Origin: an uncultured Treponema sp.
GTDB taxonomy: Bacteria; Spirochaetota; Spirochaetia; Treponematales; Treponemataceae
Direction of reading: 5' to 3'
DNA length: 64,000 nt
Assembly: GCA_937877515.1 (NCBI GenBank)
Contig: CALFIX010000034.1
Span: 1 to 64,000, forward strand
This document shows positions 14,926 through 21,794 of the stretch, piece by piece. The notes beneath the pieces are model-generated. The model was not told where the DNA came from and did no database searches. It saw nothing but the letters and a program-made list of their open reading frames with translations. Position numbers and translations under genes: made by a program. The number at the start of each line of letters is the position of its first letter. Positions within the stretch are counted from its first letter, which is position 1.

Positions 14926-15669
14926 ATGAAAAAGGTATGGTTTGGAATTGCAGCTACTTTTGCTGTAATGGGAATTGTTTTTACAGGTTGTAAAGATAGT
15001 CTCGTAGAAACTTCTTCTAGCAAAACATCTGCTATTGAACTTGGGGCGATAGGAACACAACACAATGCTATTCTTTCTGAATTTTATCAGTTGAATAATG
15101 CAAGTCGTTCTGCTTCTACAGGTTTAACAGACGAAGATGTGGAGGAGTACTTTGGAGATTGCCAGACTCTTCTTTCAACTTCGTATGAAGATGCAAATAC
15201 AATAGTTTCTTCTCTTGTTTCTGAAGCAAATATTAGTGAAGAGGTTGTACCATTTATACAGCAAATTGAAGACTTGCTTGAAAATCCTACAGATTCTTTA
15301 GATACCATGATTTCTGCAATTGTTTCTATAGAAGAAGATGCATACAAAACTCTTTCAGAAGAATTGTATGCAGAATTTGAAAGCTATGCAGATACGGCTA
15401 AGGCGTCCCTTATGTTCTGGACAGAAAACTACGAACTATTATCTTCTGAAAGTTCAGCAAGATCTACTTCATCTTCTTCAACAGTTTCTGTATGGCAAAG
15501 AATAGCAATGTCTGTTGCATCCGATGCGGCAGGTGCAATTGCTGGTTACCAGGAAGGAAAATCTCGTGGTTATACAGGAAGTACTTTGGTGGCATATGTT
15601 GCAGGTTGTGCAGCTGCATCTTCTGCTTCGGGGTTTGCAAATGCAGAACTGAAGGTTATTACTCTATAA
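14926..15669 (+). CDS. Lipoprotein with glycine/alanine-rich C-terminal segment
   Basis: 247 residues from the ATG at 14926, chosen because AAGGAGAAAGTT directly precedes it and MKKVWFGIAATF begins a proper signal peptide. The lipobox is VFTGC (Cys about 22). The middle is acidic and helical. The C-terminal ~60 residues contain a Gly/Ala-rich stretch (AAGAIAGYQEGKSRGYTG, AYVAGCAAASSASGFA) reminiscent of glycine-zipper membrane insertion or bacteriocin-like segments. Gap to the previous gene is 68 bp and to the next 24 bp, so all three are probably one transcript. No family recognised. Confidence 0.7.
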   Translation: MKKVWFGIAATFAVMGIVFTGCKDSLVETSSSKTSAIELGAIGTQHNAILSEFYQLNNASRSASTGLTDEDVEEYFGDCQTLLSTSYEDANTIVSSLVSEANISEEVVPFIQQIEDLLENPTDSLDTMISAIVSIEEDAYKTLSEELYAEFESYADTAKASLMFWTENYELLSSESSARSTSSSSTVSVWQRIAMSVASDAAGAIAGYQEGKSRGYTGSTLVAYVAGCAAASSASGFANAELKVITL

Positions 15670-15693
15670 AGATTTAAAGATTGAGAGGTTATT

Positions 15694-16332
15694 ATGAAAA
15701 AGAATTTTATTTGTTTTAGTTTTTTGTTTTTCTTTTGTGCATTTATGGGTGGAGCCCAGGAATTTAATTCTTCTGCTTTCTTTAAGGCAGAGGAAGTTTT
15801 GAAGGGTGGACTTTTTGAGAATGAGACAGAATTTGCCACAGTAGCAGAAAATCTTGCACCTCTGGAAAAAGAACTACTTTATGTTATATATAAAAAAGAC
15901 GGAACACTTCCTTTTTGCTTGAACTTCTTTGCAGGCTACGGAATTGGTTCTTTTTTGCAGGGAGATAAAAAAACAGGTCTTACCACTTTAGTTGGTAGTC
16001 TTGCAGGAGATGCTCTTACGCTTTCGGGAAGTATTTTTGTAAACTCTGTAATGACAAAATATAATATTGCAGTAGGAGCAGGACAAACCTTTGAATGGGA
16101 AGAGAATTTAGCTCCTGTTCTGGTAGGTGGAGGACTTGTATTGTGTGGTGCGGCTGTAAAAGCAGGCTTTATAATTTATAGTAGTATTCAATCTTTCCGC
16201 TATGCAGGGGAATATAATGATACACTTAAAAAGGTGCTTTCAACAAATAGAGCAGATTCTTCTGTGAGCATAGCACCTGTTATGGATTTGAGTAGCAAGG
16301 AGTATGGATTAGTTGCTTGTTTTAAACTATAG
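15694..16332 (+). CDS. P13-like spirochaetal membrane protein
   Basis: 212 residues with a signal peptide (cleavage near MGGAQ-E, residue 21). A conserved-looking core LPFCLNFFAGYGIGSFLQGD is followed by two or three hydrophobic helices (TLVGSLAGDALTLSGSIFV, LVGGGLVLCGAAVKAGFIIY). The pattern, with a polar N-terminal part, a P-F-x-L-N-x-x-x-G-x-GIGSF-x-QGD motif and glycine-rich helices, resembles the Borrelia P13 porin family. That assignment is from memory of the motif and is tentative. It is the last gene of the probable lipoprotein operon; regulator 2 follows after its own promoter. Confidence 0.6.
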   Translation: MKKNFICFSFLFFFCAFMGGAQEFNSSAFFKAEEVLKGGLFENETEFATVAENLAPLEKELLYVIYKKDGTLPFCLNFFAGYGIGSFLQGDKKTGLTTLVGSLAGDALTLSGSIFVNSVMTKYNIAVGAGQTFEWEENLAPVLVGGGLVLCGAAVKAGFIIYSSIQSFRYAGEYNDTLKKVLSTNRADSSVSIAPVMDLSSKEYGLVACFKL

Positions 16333-16375
16333 CATTTAAAAAGTTATCTATATGCATAGGTGGAAATATATTACA

Positions 16376-16404
16376 TTGTTAAACATTTCTTCCTATGCTA
16401 TACT
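16376..16404 (+). promoter_or_regulatory. Promoter of regulator 2, leaderless geometry
   Basis: TTGTTA (16376-16381), 17-bp spacer, TATACT (16399-16404); the ATG follows after only 7 nt. The predicted transcription start coincides with the ATG at 16412, and no ribosome-binding site is present. Confidence 0.7.
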
Positions 16405-16411
16405 AGACAAC

Positions 16412-17266
16412 ATGGAACCTTATGCATTAAATCTTGCTATAAAGGAGTATAGAGAACGATTAGATCTTACACAAGAAGATTTATGTGATGAGAATATAGA
16501 TATTCGTACAATTCAGCGTATAGAAATTGGAGAAGTTGTTCCTCAAAAAGAAACACTTAAGAGAATCTTTGCTCGTATGAACATGGAAGTTCCCTATAAT
16601 TTACGCTATATAACTGAAGATGAATATAAAGTTTTTTGTATTCAAAAGAAATTAGAAGAAGCTCTTAGAACAAGAAATTTTCATGTAGAAACATTAATAA
16701 AAGAATTCAAAGATTCTGTTTATCCGAAAGACAGATTTAATCTGCAACTTTATTATTTATGTCTTGGATTGTATAAATTAGAAGTTTGTAAGGATTTTTT
16801 TGCAGCAAAAAAAGTATTAAAAAAATCACTTGATAAAACATTAAAGAAAATTGCACCGACGTATAATCTGGAACTTCGTCATTTTGCAACAACATGTGAA
16901 CTAAACGCATTGTATGGTTATTCCTATGCGGAATTTGCCTTAGATGAAGAAAAAGATTCTTGGAATCATCTATGTATATTACAAGACTATTTAGAAAACA
17001 GAAAGACAACCTCAGAAGACATTGTATATCTATATCCAGAAGTATTGTTATTAAAGGCAAAGTTTTTTCGCAGTCAGAAAAATTTTAAGGCACTTGCAGA
17101 AATTGGAAAACAGGGAATGAATTTTTGTTTTAAAAAAGATTCGCTTTTATATTTAAACGAAATGATTAACTTAGCAATAGAAGGATATTCAACAATTGGA
17201 GATAAAGAAAATTTATTGGAATGTGAAAAAATTTTAGATTGCTTAAAGTATGATAATTATTTCTAA
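16412..17266 (+). CDS. HTH regulator with alpha-helical C-terminal domain, regulator 2
   Basis: 284 residues from the ATG at 16412; the upstream in-frame ATG at 16352 is rejected because it lies before the promoter. N-terminal helix-turn-helix (KEYRERLDLTQEDLCDENIDIRTIQRIEIGEVVP, about 10-45), then helical TPR-like repeats to the end. Same overall plan as regulator 1 but clearly diverged in sequence. It marks the right side of the island, 34 bp before the right direct repeat. A pair of receptor-like regulators flanking the lipoproteins suggests autoregulation or two ligands. Confidence 0.75.
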   Translation: MEPYALNLAIKEYRERLDLTQEDLCDENIDIRTIQRIEIGEVVPQKETLKRIFARMNMEVPYNLRYITEDEYKVFCIQKKLEEALRTRNFHVETLIKEFKDSVYPKDRFNLQLYYLCLGLYKLEVCKDFFAAKKVLKKSLDKTLKKIAPTYNLELRHFATTCELNALYGYSYAEFALDEEKDSWNHLCILQDYLENRKTTSEDIVYLYPEVLLLKAKFFRSQKNFKALAEIGKQGMNFCFKKDSLLYLNEMINLAIEGYSTIGDKENLLECEKILDCLKYDNYF

Positions 17267-17299
17267 AAAAATGTGGCTATCCAACAAATATAAAACTTA

Positions 17300-17615
17300 G
17301 GCTGGTTTGTAGCGTGAAAGAAAATCAATAAGTTCATTTAGTCTTCGTTCATATTCTTCTCTTGGATGAATGTTTGGATTGTAGTAGTAAATTGTTATGT
17401 CAAAATGTGGAGCTAAAAATTCTAAAACGTAAGAGGAACATGGTGCACAACAAGCATGTAAAAGAAGAGATGGTTTTTTAGTAGTATATTTAGAATCAAG
17501 CTCAGAGATTATCTTTTCTAATTGTTGCTGGTAGTTAAGTTTTTTTTTCTACATGCATGGCATAATAATAGCATAATGAAAAATAATGTGCCACCAGAAA
17601 AACTTTCTAGTGGCA
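17300..17615. repeat. 316-bp direct repeat, right copy (truncated queH start)
   Basis: Same 316 bp as at 13029 with two G/A differences. Here the queH segment is an isolated 5' fragment: coding homology stops abruptly at 17300 and no remaining queH follows. The A9 tract and the GCCAC...GTGGC hairpin (17590-17614) are unchanged. This is the junction scar of the island. Confidence 0.95.
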
Positions 17616-17617
17616 CG

Positions 17618-17694
17618 TGCATTAGATTTTTATTTTTACATGTGTCGGTAAAATAGAATTCTTTTCCTTATGAAGAACTAATTTTTCTAATGCA
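17618..17694. ncRNA. Variable-stem hairpin element, copy 2
   Basis: TGCATTAGA (17618-17626) pairs perfectly with TCTAATGCA (17686-17694) around a 59-nt interior that aligns with copy 1 (58 nt). Relative to copy 1 the 5' arm differs at five of nine positions and the 3' arm changes to match. Interior landmarks TTTTTATTTTTA and AATAGAATTC are shared. Confidence 0.55.
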
Positions 17695-17730
17695 TTTAAA
17701 ATGATAAATTGAAAATTTTTAGAAAGTAAT

Positions 17731-17774
17731 AAAGCAATACTTTAAATTTTAAGATGTTTTTAAAGTATTGCTTT
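17731..17774. terminator. Perfect 16-bp hairpin between the island and pheT
   Basis: AAAGCAATACTTTAAA (17731-17746) pairs with TTTAAAGTATTGCTTT (17759-17774). Reading rightward it is followed by AAGTTTTTAG; reading leftward, out of pheT, by TTATTACTTT. It probably ends pheT transcription and may act in both directions. Confidence 0.65.
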
Positions 17775-17803
17775 AAGTTTTTAGATGATTTACGACTTTT
17801 AGT

Positions 17804-20170
17804 TTACTCAATGTCGCAGTTGTCTGCTTTTTGAGTGATGATTTCTTTACCGTTTGCGGTAATTGTTACGCCACCAATTTGTGCCTTGTGGTCGCGGATT
17901 TTGTATTCCACTTTGCAGAACTTGTCAATGTCAATTTTTTCTGGCTTTTCGTAAGTTGTATCATCTCCAGAAAGCTTTATTACAGTTCCGGCTTCTGCCC
18001 AAGGAGCGGTTAAAAGTTCTACCTTTTCTTTTCCGTCTTCTGTGTAATCTGCGGCTAAGAGCATTCCGTGGCTTTCGATTCCACGCATCTTACGAGGAGC
18101 TAAGTTTGCTGCAATAATTACGTGCTGACCAATAAGTTCTTCTGGTTTAAGGTAGTCGCGAAGTCCGCTCTGAACAATGCGTTCTGTTCCACTACCGTCA
18201 TCCATGTGTTCAATGTAGAGTTTTTCGCCCTGAGGGTTTGTTTCTACGCTTTTAATTACTGCAACCTTAAGTTCTATGTACTTATTAAAGTGTTCAGCCT
18301 GATTTTCTGCTAACTTTGGTCCTTCATTTTTCTGTGGCTGAGGTGAAGCCTTTTTTTCTACCTTTGCGTTGCTTGAGCCTGCCGAAGCATCTGCTTTTTT
18401 TTCTGCTTCAGGTGCAATGTTTCCTGCCTTGCCTTCTGCGTTCATTAAGAATTCAAGGTCAACTTCTCCTGCAACACAAGGAACTGTTACCTGCCAGTTT
18501 TCTAAAACTTGAGGATGTATTTCTCCGAAAATTCCGCACTGTTTTCCGTTAACAACAATGCCTGCCTGGCGTCCAGGTATAAAGCGAGAATCTTCTGTTT
18601 CCTTTACTTCATATTTGTGGTCTAAGTAGTAAAGAAGTGTGCTTACTTCACTTGCTAAATCGTTAAAGTTTGCGTTGTTGCTTGCGGTAAGGAAGCCTAA
18701 AGATTGAACTGTGCGAGTACCTGTGTTTTCTTCCGTGTCGTCAATGTATGCAATTTTTCCAACTTCAAAAATCTTGTGGGGATAAACTGCGTTTCCGCTT
18801 TGTGCTTCTGCTTCAAAGAGGCTTGCAATGATTGAAGGACGAATAAACTGATAGTTTTCGCTCATCGGGTTTGCAATTTCAATTACGTTTTCTCTAGAGA
18901 TTCCCATGCGGTCAATGTAGGTTTTCTTTGAACCAAGGTAGTTGAAAATCATTTCCTGGTATCCCAGCCCTGCCATAAGTTCTTTAACTTTGCGGCTGTA
19001 TGTTGTAATAGGTAAGAGACGACCTACAGTAAAGTCGTTTGGATTTTCTGGAGCAAAGAAGTCTAAGTCCATTCCAATCATTACGTCTTCTACAACATCA
19101 ACCTCGTGCAAGAAGTCGTTTCTGTAAGGAGCAGGTTTTACCGTAAAGATTTCTTCTCCGTTTTCTGTTCTGTGCGTTACACTGTTACCCATTTTTTCTA
19201 GGGCAGTGAGTACCTGTTCTTTATTAAGATTTACACCGAGTTTCTTGTTTATTGCAGAAAGACGTGCGTCTGTTGTTTTCTGGAAGTAGAAAGGAGCAAC
19301 AATTTCTTTACCAAAGCCTGTTTCGTAAGGATGCTTTACGAGAACTGGAGTGATACTGTAACCTGCGTCAAAGAAATCGCAGGAAACAATGTTTGAAGCA
19401 AGAAGAAGGCTTTCCATGTCGCTACCGGTAAGTTCTACAAGTAAGTCTGTGTCGCCAACTTCTACCTGTCCTAAAGTTGCACTGTTGATGATTGGAGGCA
19501 TGCTTAAAACTTCGCCAGTTGAATCTTTAAAGAGAGGATACTTTGTCATGCCGTCTAAAATCCAGCCAAAGTCTTTTCCTTTAGGATGATTTTTTACTAT
19601 GTAGCGAAGATTCTGTTTTTCTGTTTCGCCAAGGGCTACAAAACTTTCTGCGTCCGGGTCGGCGGCAACGTACTTACAAGGCCACTTAATTTCTTTTTCG
19701 CGGTAAACACCCATTGCAATGGTTTTTCTTTTGCGGCCAAAGTTCCAGCAGAGTTTTTCCTGTGTCTGGATTATGTCTTTTAGCATAGGGTCATCTATTG
19801 TTTTTCCGCTGATTACAAATGCAACCATATAAGGACGGATATGCTCTAAAGCAGGGTCAACTTCAATAACACGGCCTTTTGTGTCTTTTTTATTTCCTGC
19901 ATAAGAAAGGAAAGTGTCGTAGTCAGAGTGTTTTGCTCCTTCGTATTCGCGGAGGCAGCGAGCAACTCCACCTGTTGACCAGAGGTCCGGGCGGTTTGTG
20001 TCGTTTAGTTCAATTTTTATTGTGCGGTCGTCTGCACTGTCTTCTGCGTTAGGTGCTTCGTCAAGTTCTGCCTTTGCGTGTGTAAGTTTTTTTTCAAAAA
20101 AATCGTCGTATTTATAGGTTGTTCCAACAAGATTAAAGAATAGTTTTTCGTTTACTTCAATTTTTGGCAT
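17804..20170 (-). CDS. pheT: Phenylalanyl-tRNA synthetase beta chain with C-terminal tRNA-binding domain
   Basis: 788 residues. The N-terminal ~570 residues are the archaeal/eukaryal-type PheRS beta subunit (MPKIEVNEKLFFNLVGTTY, ELNDTNRPDLWSTGG, KPAPYRNDFLHEVDVVEDV), known in spirochaetes. A Lys/Ala/Glu-rich linker (about 580-628) joins it to an EMAP/Arc1p-like OB-fold tRNA-binding domain (about 630-735: VAVIKSVETNP, LYIEHMDDG, GIESHGMLLAA), then a short tail. The beta chain helps charge tRNA-Phe with the PheS alpha chain, which is not in the window. The fused tRNA-binding domain sits at the C-terminus, unlike the N-terminal one of ordinary bacterial PheT. Start ATG follows AGAGGA. Confidence 0.93.
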   Translation of the reverse strand: MPKIEVNEKLFFNLVGTTYKYDDFFEKKLTHAKAELDEAPNAEDSADDRTIKIELNDTNRPDLWSTGGVARCLREYEGAKHSDYDTFLSYAGNKKDTKGRVIEVDPALEHIRPYMVAFVISGKTIDDPMLKDIIQTQEKLCWNFGRKRKTIAMGVYREKEIKWPCKYVAADPDAESFVALGETEKQNLRYIVKNHPKGKDFGWILDGMTKYPLFKDSTGEVLSMPPIINSATLGQVEVGDTDLLVELTGSDMESLLLASNIVSCDFFDAGYSITPVLVKHPYETGFGKEIVAPFYFQKTTDARLSAINKKLGVNLNKEQVLTALEKMGNSVTHRTENGEEIFTVKPAPYRNDFLHEVDVVEDVMIGMDLDFFAPENPNDFTVGRLLPITTYSRKVKELMAGLGYQEMIFNYLGSKKTYIDRMGISRENVIEIANPMSENYQFIRPSIIASLFEAEAQSGNAVYPHKIFEVGKIAYIDDTEENTGTRTVQSLGFLTASNNANFNDLASEVSTLLYYLDHKYEVKETEDSRFIPGRQAGIVVNGKQCGIFGEIHPQVLENWQVTVPCVAGEVDLEFLMNAEGKAGNIAPEAEKKADASAGSSNAKVEKKASPQPQKNEGPKLAENQAEHFNKYIELKVAVIKSVETNPQGEKLYIEHMDDGSGTERIVQSGLRDYLKPEELIGQHVIIAANLAPRKMRGIESHGMLLAADYTEDGKEKVELLTAPWAEAGTVIKLSGDDTTYEKPEKIDIDKFCKVEYKIRDHKAQIGGVTITANGKEIITQKADNCDIE

Positions 20171-20268
20171 AATGTCCTCTTAGTACCGTTATTTAGGCTA
20201 AATTTTTTGCTTTATATTGTAGTGAAATAGCGGTATTTACACAAGCGGAAAAAAAATAACAATAAACT

Positions 20269-20332
20269 TACGCCCGATTGTAGCGGCGCGAAGCGGTACG
20301 GAGTACTGAAACCGCGAAAAGCGGGGATTTGG
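20269..20332 (+). repeat. Dispersed GC-rich repeat family B, copy 1
   Basis: Runs from TTACGCCCGA through GGCGCGAAGCGGTACGGAG to ACTGAAACCGCG and a GCGGGG end. The copy at 48691-48750 (opposite strand) shows the same blocks CGCCCGA, GGCGCGAA, GCGGT and ACTGAAACCG. Non-coding, much more GC-rich than its surroundings. Confidence 0.65.
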
Positions 20333-20388
20333 GGGGATTGTTGTTTAATGTATATACTCCGCTATTCTCTTTTAGTGCCGTACAAAAA

Positions 20389-20742
20389 TTACTTTTTACG
20401 CTTGCTGCTTTGGTGTGAAATATTATAACGCGGTGAACCATGCTTTCTTGTAGGAAAATTTTGGTCTATGTCATTTACGATCGTCGAAATTACAAGTTCC
20501 TTGTAGCGGTCAATGTCTGACTCATTTTCTATAAAAAGTTCAAAAGGGTGCACGTCTAAGGCATTTACTATTTTTTGTAAAATTTCTACTTTTGGCCAGC
20601 TTCTATTGTTTTCTATCTGAGAAAGCGAAACTACAGAAATTTCTGTAAGTTCTGCTAAGCGTTCTTGCGTCATATTTTTTCTAAGTCTGATTTTCTTGAT
20701 GTTTTTTCCAAGAAGCATACTTATGTTTGCGTTATGCGTCAT
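20389..20742 (-). CDS. Small XRE-family transcriptional regulator
   Basis: 117 residues. A helix-turn-helix covers about residues 12-70 (LGKNIKKIRLRKNMTQERLAELTEISVVSLSQIENNRSWPKVEILQKIVNAL split around the usual turn), followed by a short basic tail ending SSKRKK. No sensor domain. A perfect 13-bp inverted repeat at 20801-20831 in the divergent gap to the ZIP transporter is a candidate operator. Whether it regulates metal transport is unknown. Confidence 0.85.
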   Translation of the reverse strand: MTHNANISMLLGKNIKKIRLRKNMTQERLAELTEISVVSLSQIENNRSWPKVEILQKIVNALDVHPFELFIENESDIDRYKELVISTIVNDIDQNFPTRKHGSPRYNISHQSSKRKK

Positions 20743-20800
20743 AAAAAAAATCTATAGTCTGTTTCTTGTTTTTTGAATATGTTTTTGCTTTATGAAGTTG

Positions 20801-20831
20801 GTAAAACTTAAAGAGTTGCTTTAAGTTTTAC
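20801..20831. promoter_or_regulatory. Perfect inverted repeat between the XRE and ZIP genes
   Basis: GTAAAACTTAAAG (20801-20813) and CTTTAAGTTTTAC (20819-20831) around AGTTG. It lies 58 bp upstream of the XRE start and 17 bp before the ZIP -35. It could be an operator for the XRE protein or a structure in an mRNA leader. Confidence 0.5.
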
Positions 20832-20847
20832 TGTCTTTTATAAGGTC

Positions 20848-20876
20848 TTGTTTTATCTTAAAATTGTATTTATACT
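20848..20876 (+). promoter_or_regulatory. ZIP gene promoter, leaderless geometry
   Basis: TTGTTT (20848-20853), 17-bp spacer, TATACT (20871-20876), then 6 nt to the ATG at 20883. No ribosome-binding site precedes the ATG. Confidence 0.65.
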
Positions 20877-20882
20877 TTTTAT

Positions 20883-21680
20883 ATGCATATTTTTTATGGA
20901 TTAATGATACCGTTTTTAGGAACAACTTTAGGTTCAGCCTGTGTTTTCTTTATGAAAAAAGAGTTTAACCCTCTTGTCCAAAAAACTTTACTAGGTTTTG
21001 CAAGCGGAGTTATGGTTGCAGCTAGCGTCTGGTCACTTATAATACCGGCAATTGAACAGTGTGAAGAAAGCGGAATGTCAAAGCTTAGTTTTGTGCCTGT
21101 AGCTTTGGGAATTGCCATAGGTATGGTATTTTTGCTCTTTTTAGATATGATAATTCCTCATTTGCACATGAATGCAAAAAAGCCTGAAGGTCTTCATTCT
21201 AAGCTTAAAAAAACTACCATGCTTGTTCTTGCAATAACCTTACACAATATACCAGAAGGAATGGCTGTTGGTGTTGTTTTTGCAGCTTTTTTAGCAGGGG
21301 GTTCTTCTACTGGTGCTGTAGGAATTTCTTTAGCAGGAGCTTTTGCTCTTTCTATAGGTATTGCAATACAGAATTTTCCTGAAGGAGCTATAATTTCTAT
21401 GCCATTAGCTGGTGAAGGAAATGGTAAAGGTAAGGCTTTTTTATATGGAACTTTAAGTGGTGCTGTAGAACCTATAGCGGCTTTTATTACAATTTTACTG
21501 ACAAGATGGATAGTGCCTGTTTTACCGTACCTTTTAAGCTTTGCTGCTGGAGCTATGCTTTACGTTGTTGTGGAAGAGCTTATTCCAGAGGCTAGTGAAG
21601 GAGAACATTCTAATCTTGGAACTATAGGTTTTGCAATTGGTTTTATAATGATGATGGTGCTTGATGTTGCATTAGGTTGA
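20883..21680 (+). CDS. ZIP-family divalent metal transporter
   Basis: 265 residues with about eight membrane helices. Metal-site helices carry HNIPEGMAVGVVFAA (TM4, ~119-133) and QNFPEGAIISMPLAGEG (TM5), the His/Glu signature of the GufA/ZupT branch, plus VEELIPEA near the C-terminus. It moves Zn(II), Mn(II) or Fe(II) into the cytoplasm; the metal cannot be read from sequence. The second signature has Gln-Asn-Phe where TM4 has His-Asn-Ile, normal for this branch. Monocistronic, ending in a good terminator. Confidence 0.9.
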   Translation: MHIFYGLMIPFLGTTLGSACVFFMKKEFNPLVQKTLLGFASGVMVAASVWSLIIPAIEQCEESGMSKLSFVPVALGIAIGMVFLLFLDMIIPHLHMNAKKPEGLHSKLKKTTMLVLAITLHNIPEGMAVGVVFAAFLAGGSSTGAVGISLAGAFALSIGIAIQNFPEGAIISMPLAGEGNGKGKAFLYGTLSGAVEPIAAFITILLTRWIVPVLPYLLSFAAGAMLYVVVEELIPEASEGEHSNLGTIGFAIGFIMMMVLDVALG

Positions 21681-21694
21681 TTAAAATTTTCTGA

Positions 21695-21754
21695 AGTACC
21701 CATTATGCGACAGCAGTTGCTATTTGAGCGGTGCCTTAGGGTACTGCTTTTTTT
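21695..21754 (+). terminator. Terminator after the ZIP gene
   Basis: AGTACCC (21695-21701) pairs with GGGTACT (21739-21745), followed by seven T. The 37-nt loop contains further pairing potential. Confidence 0.75.
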
Positions 21755-21794
21755 GTTATTATGATATAATAATAAGGAGGATGTTAGTAAACTG

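Noticed and set aside
13029..17615. Insertion sequence or transposon
   Set aside because: The island contains no transposase or recombinase gene and no terminal inverted repeats; it is bounded by direct repeats only.
13345..17694. Retron msr-msd or integron attC sites
   Set aside because: No reverse transcriptase or integrase gene, no GTTRRRY core site and no paired a1/a2 repeats with a branching G could be shown.
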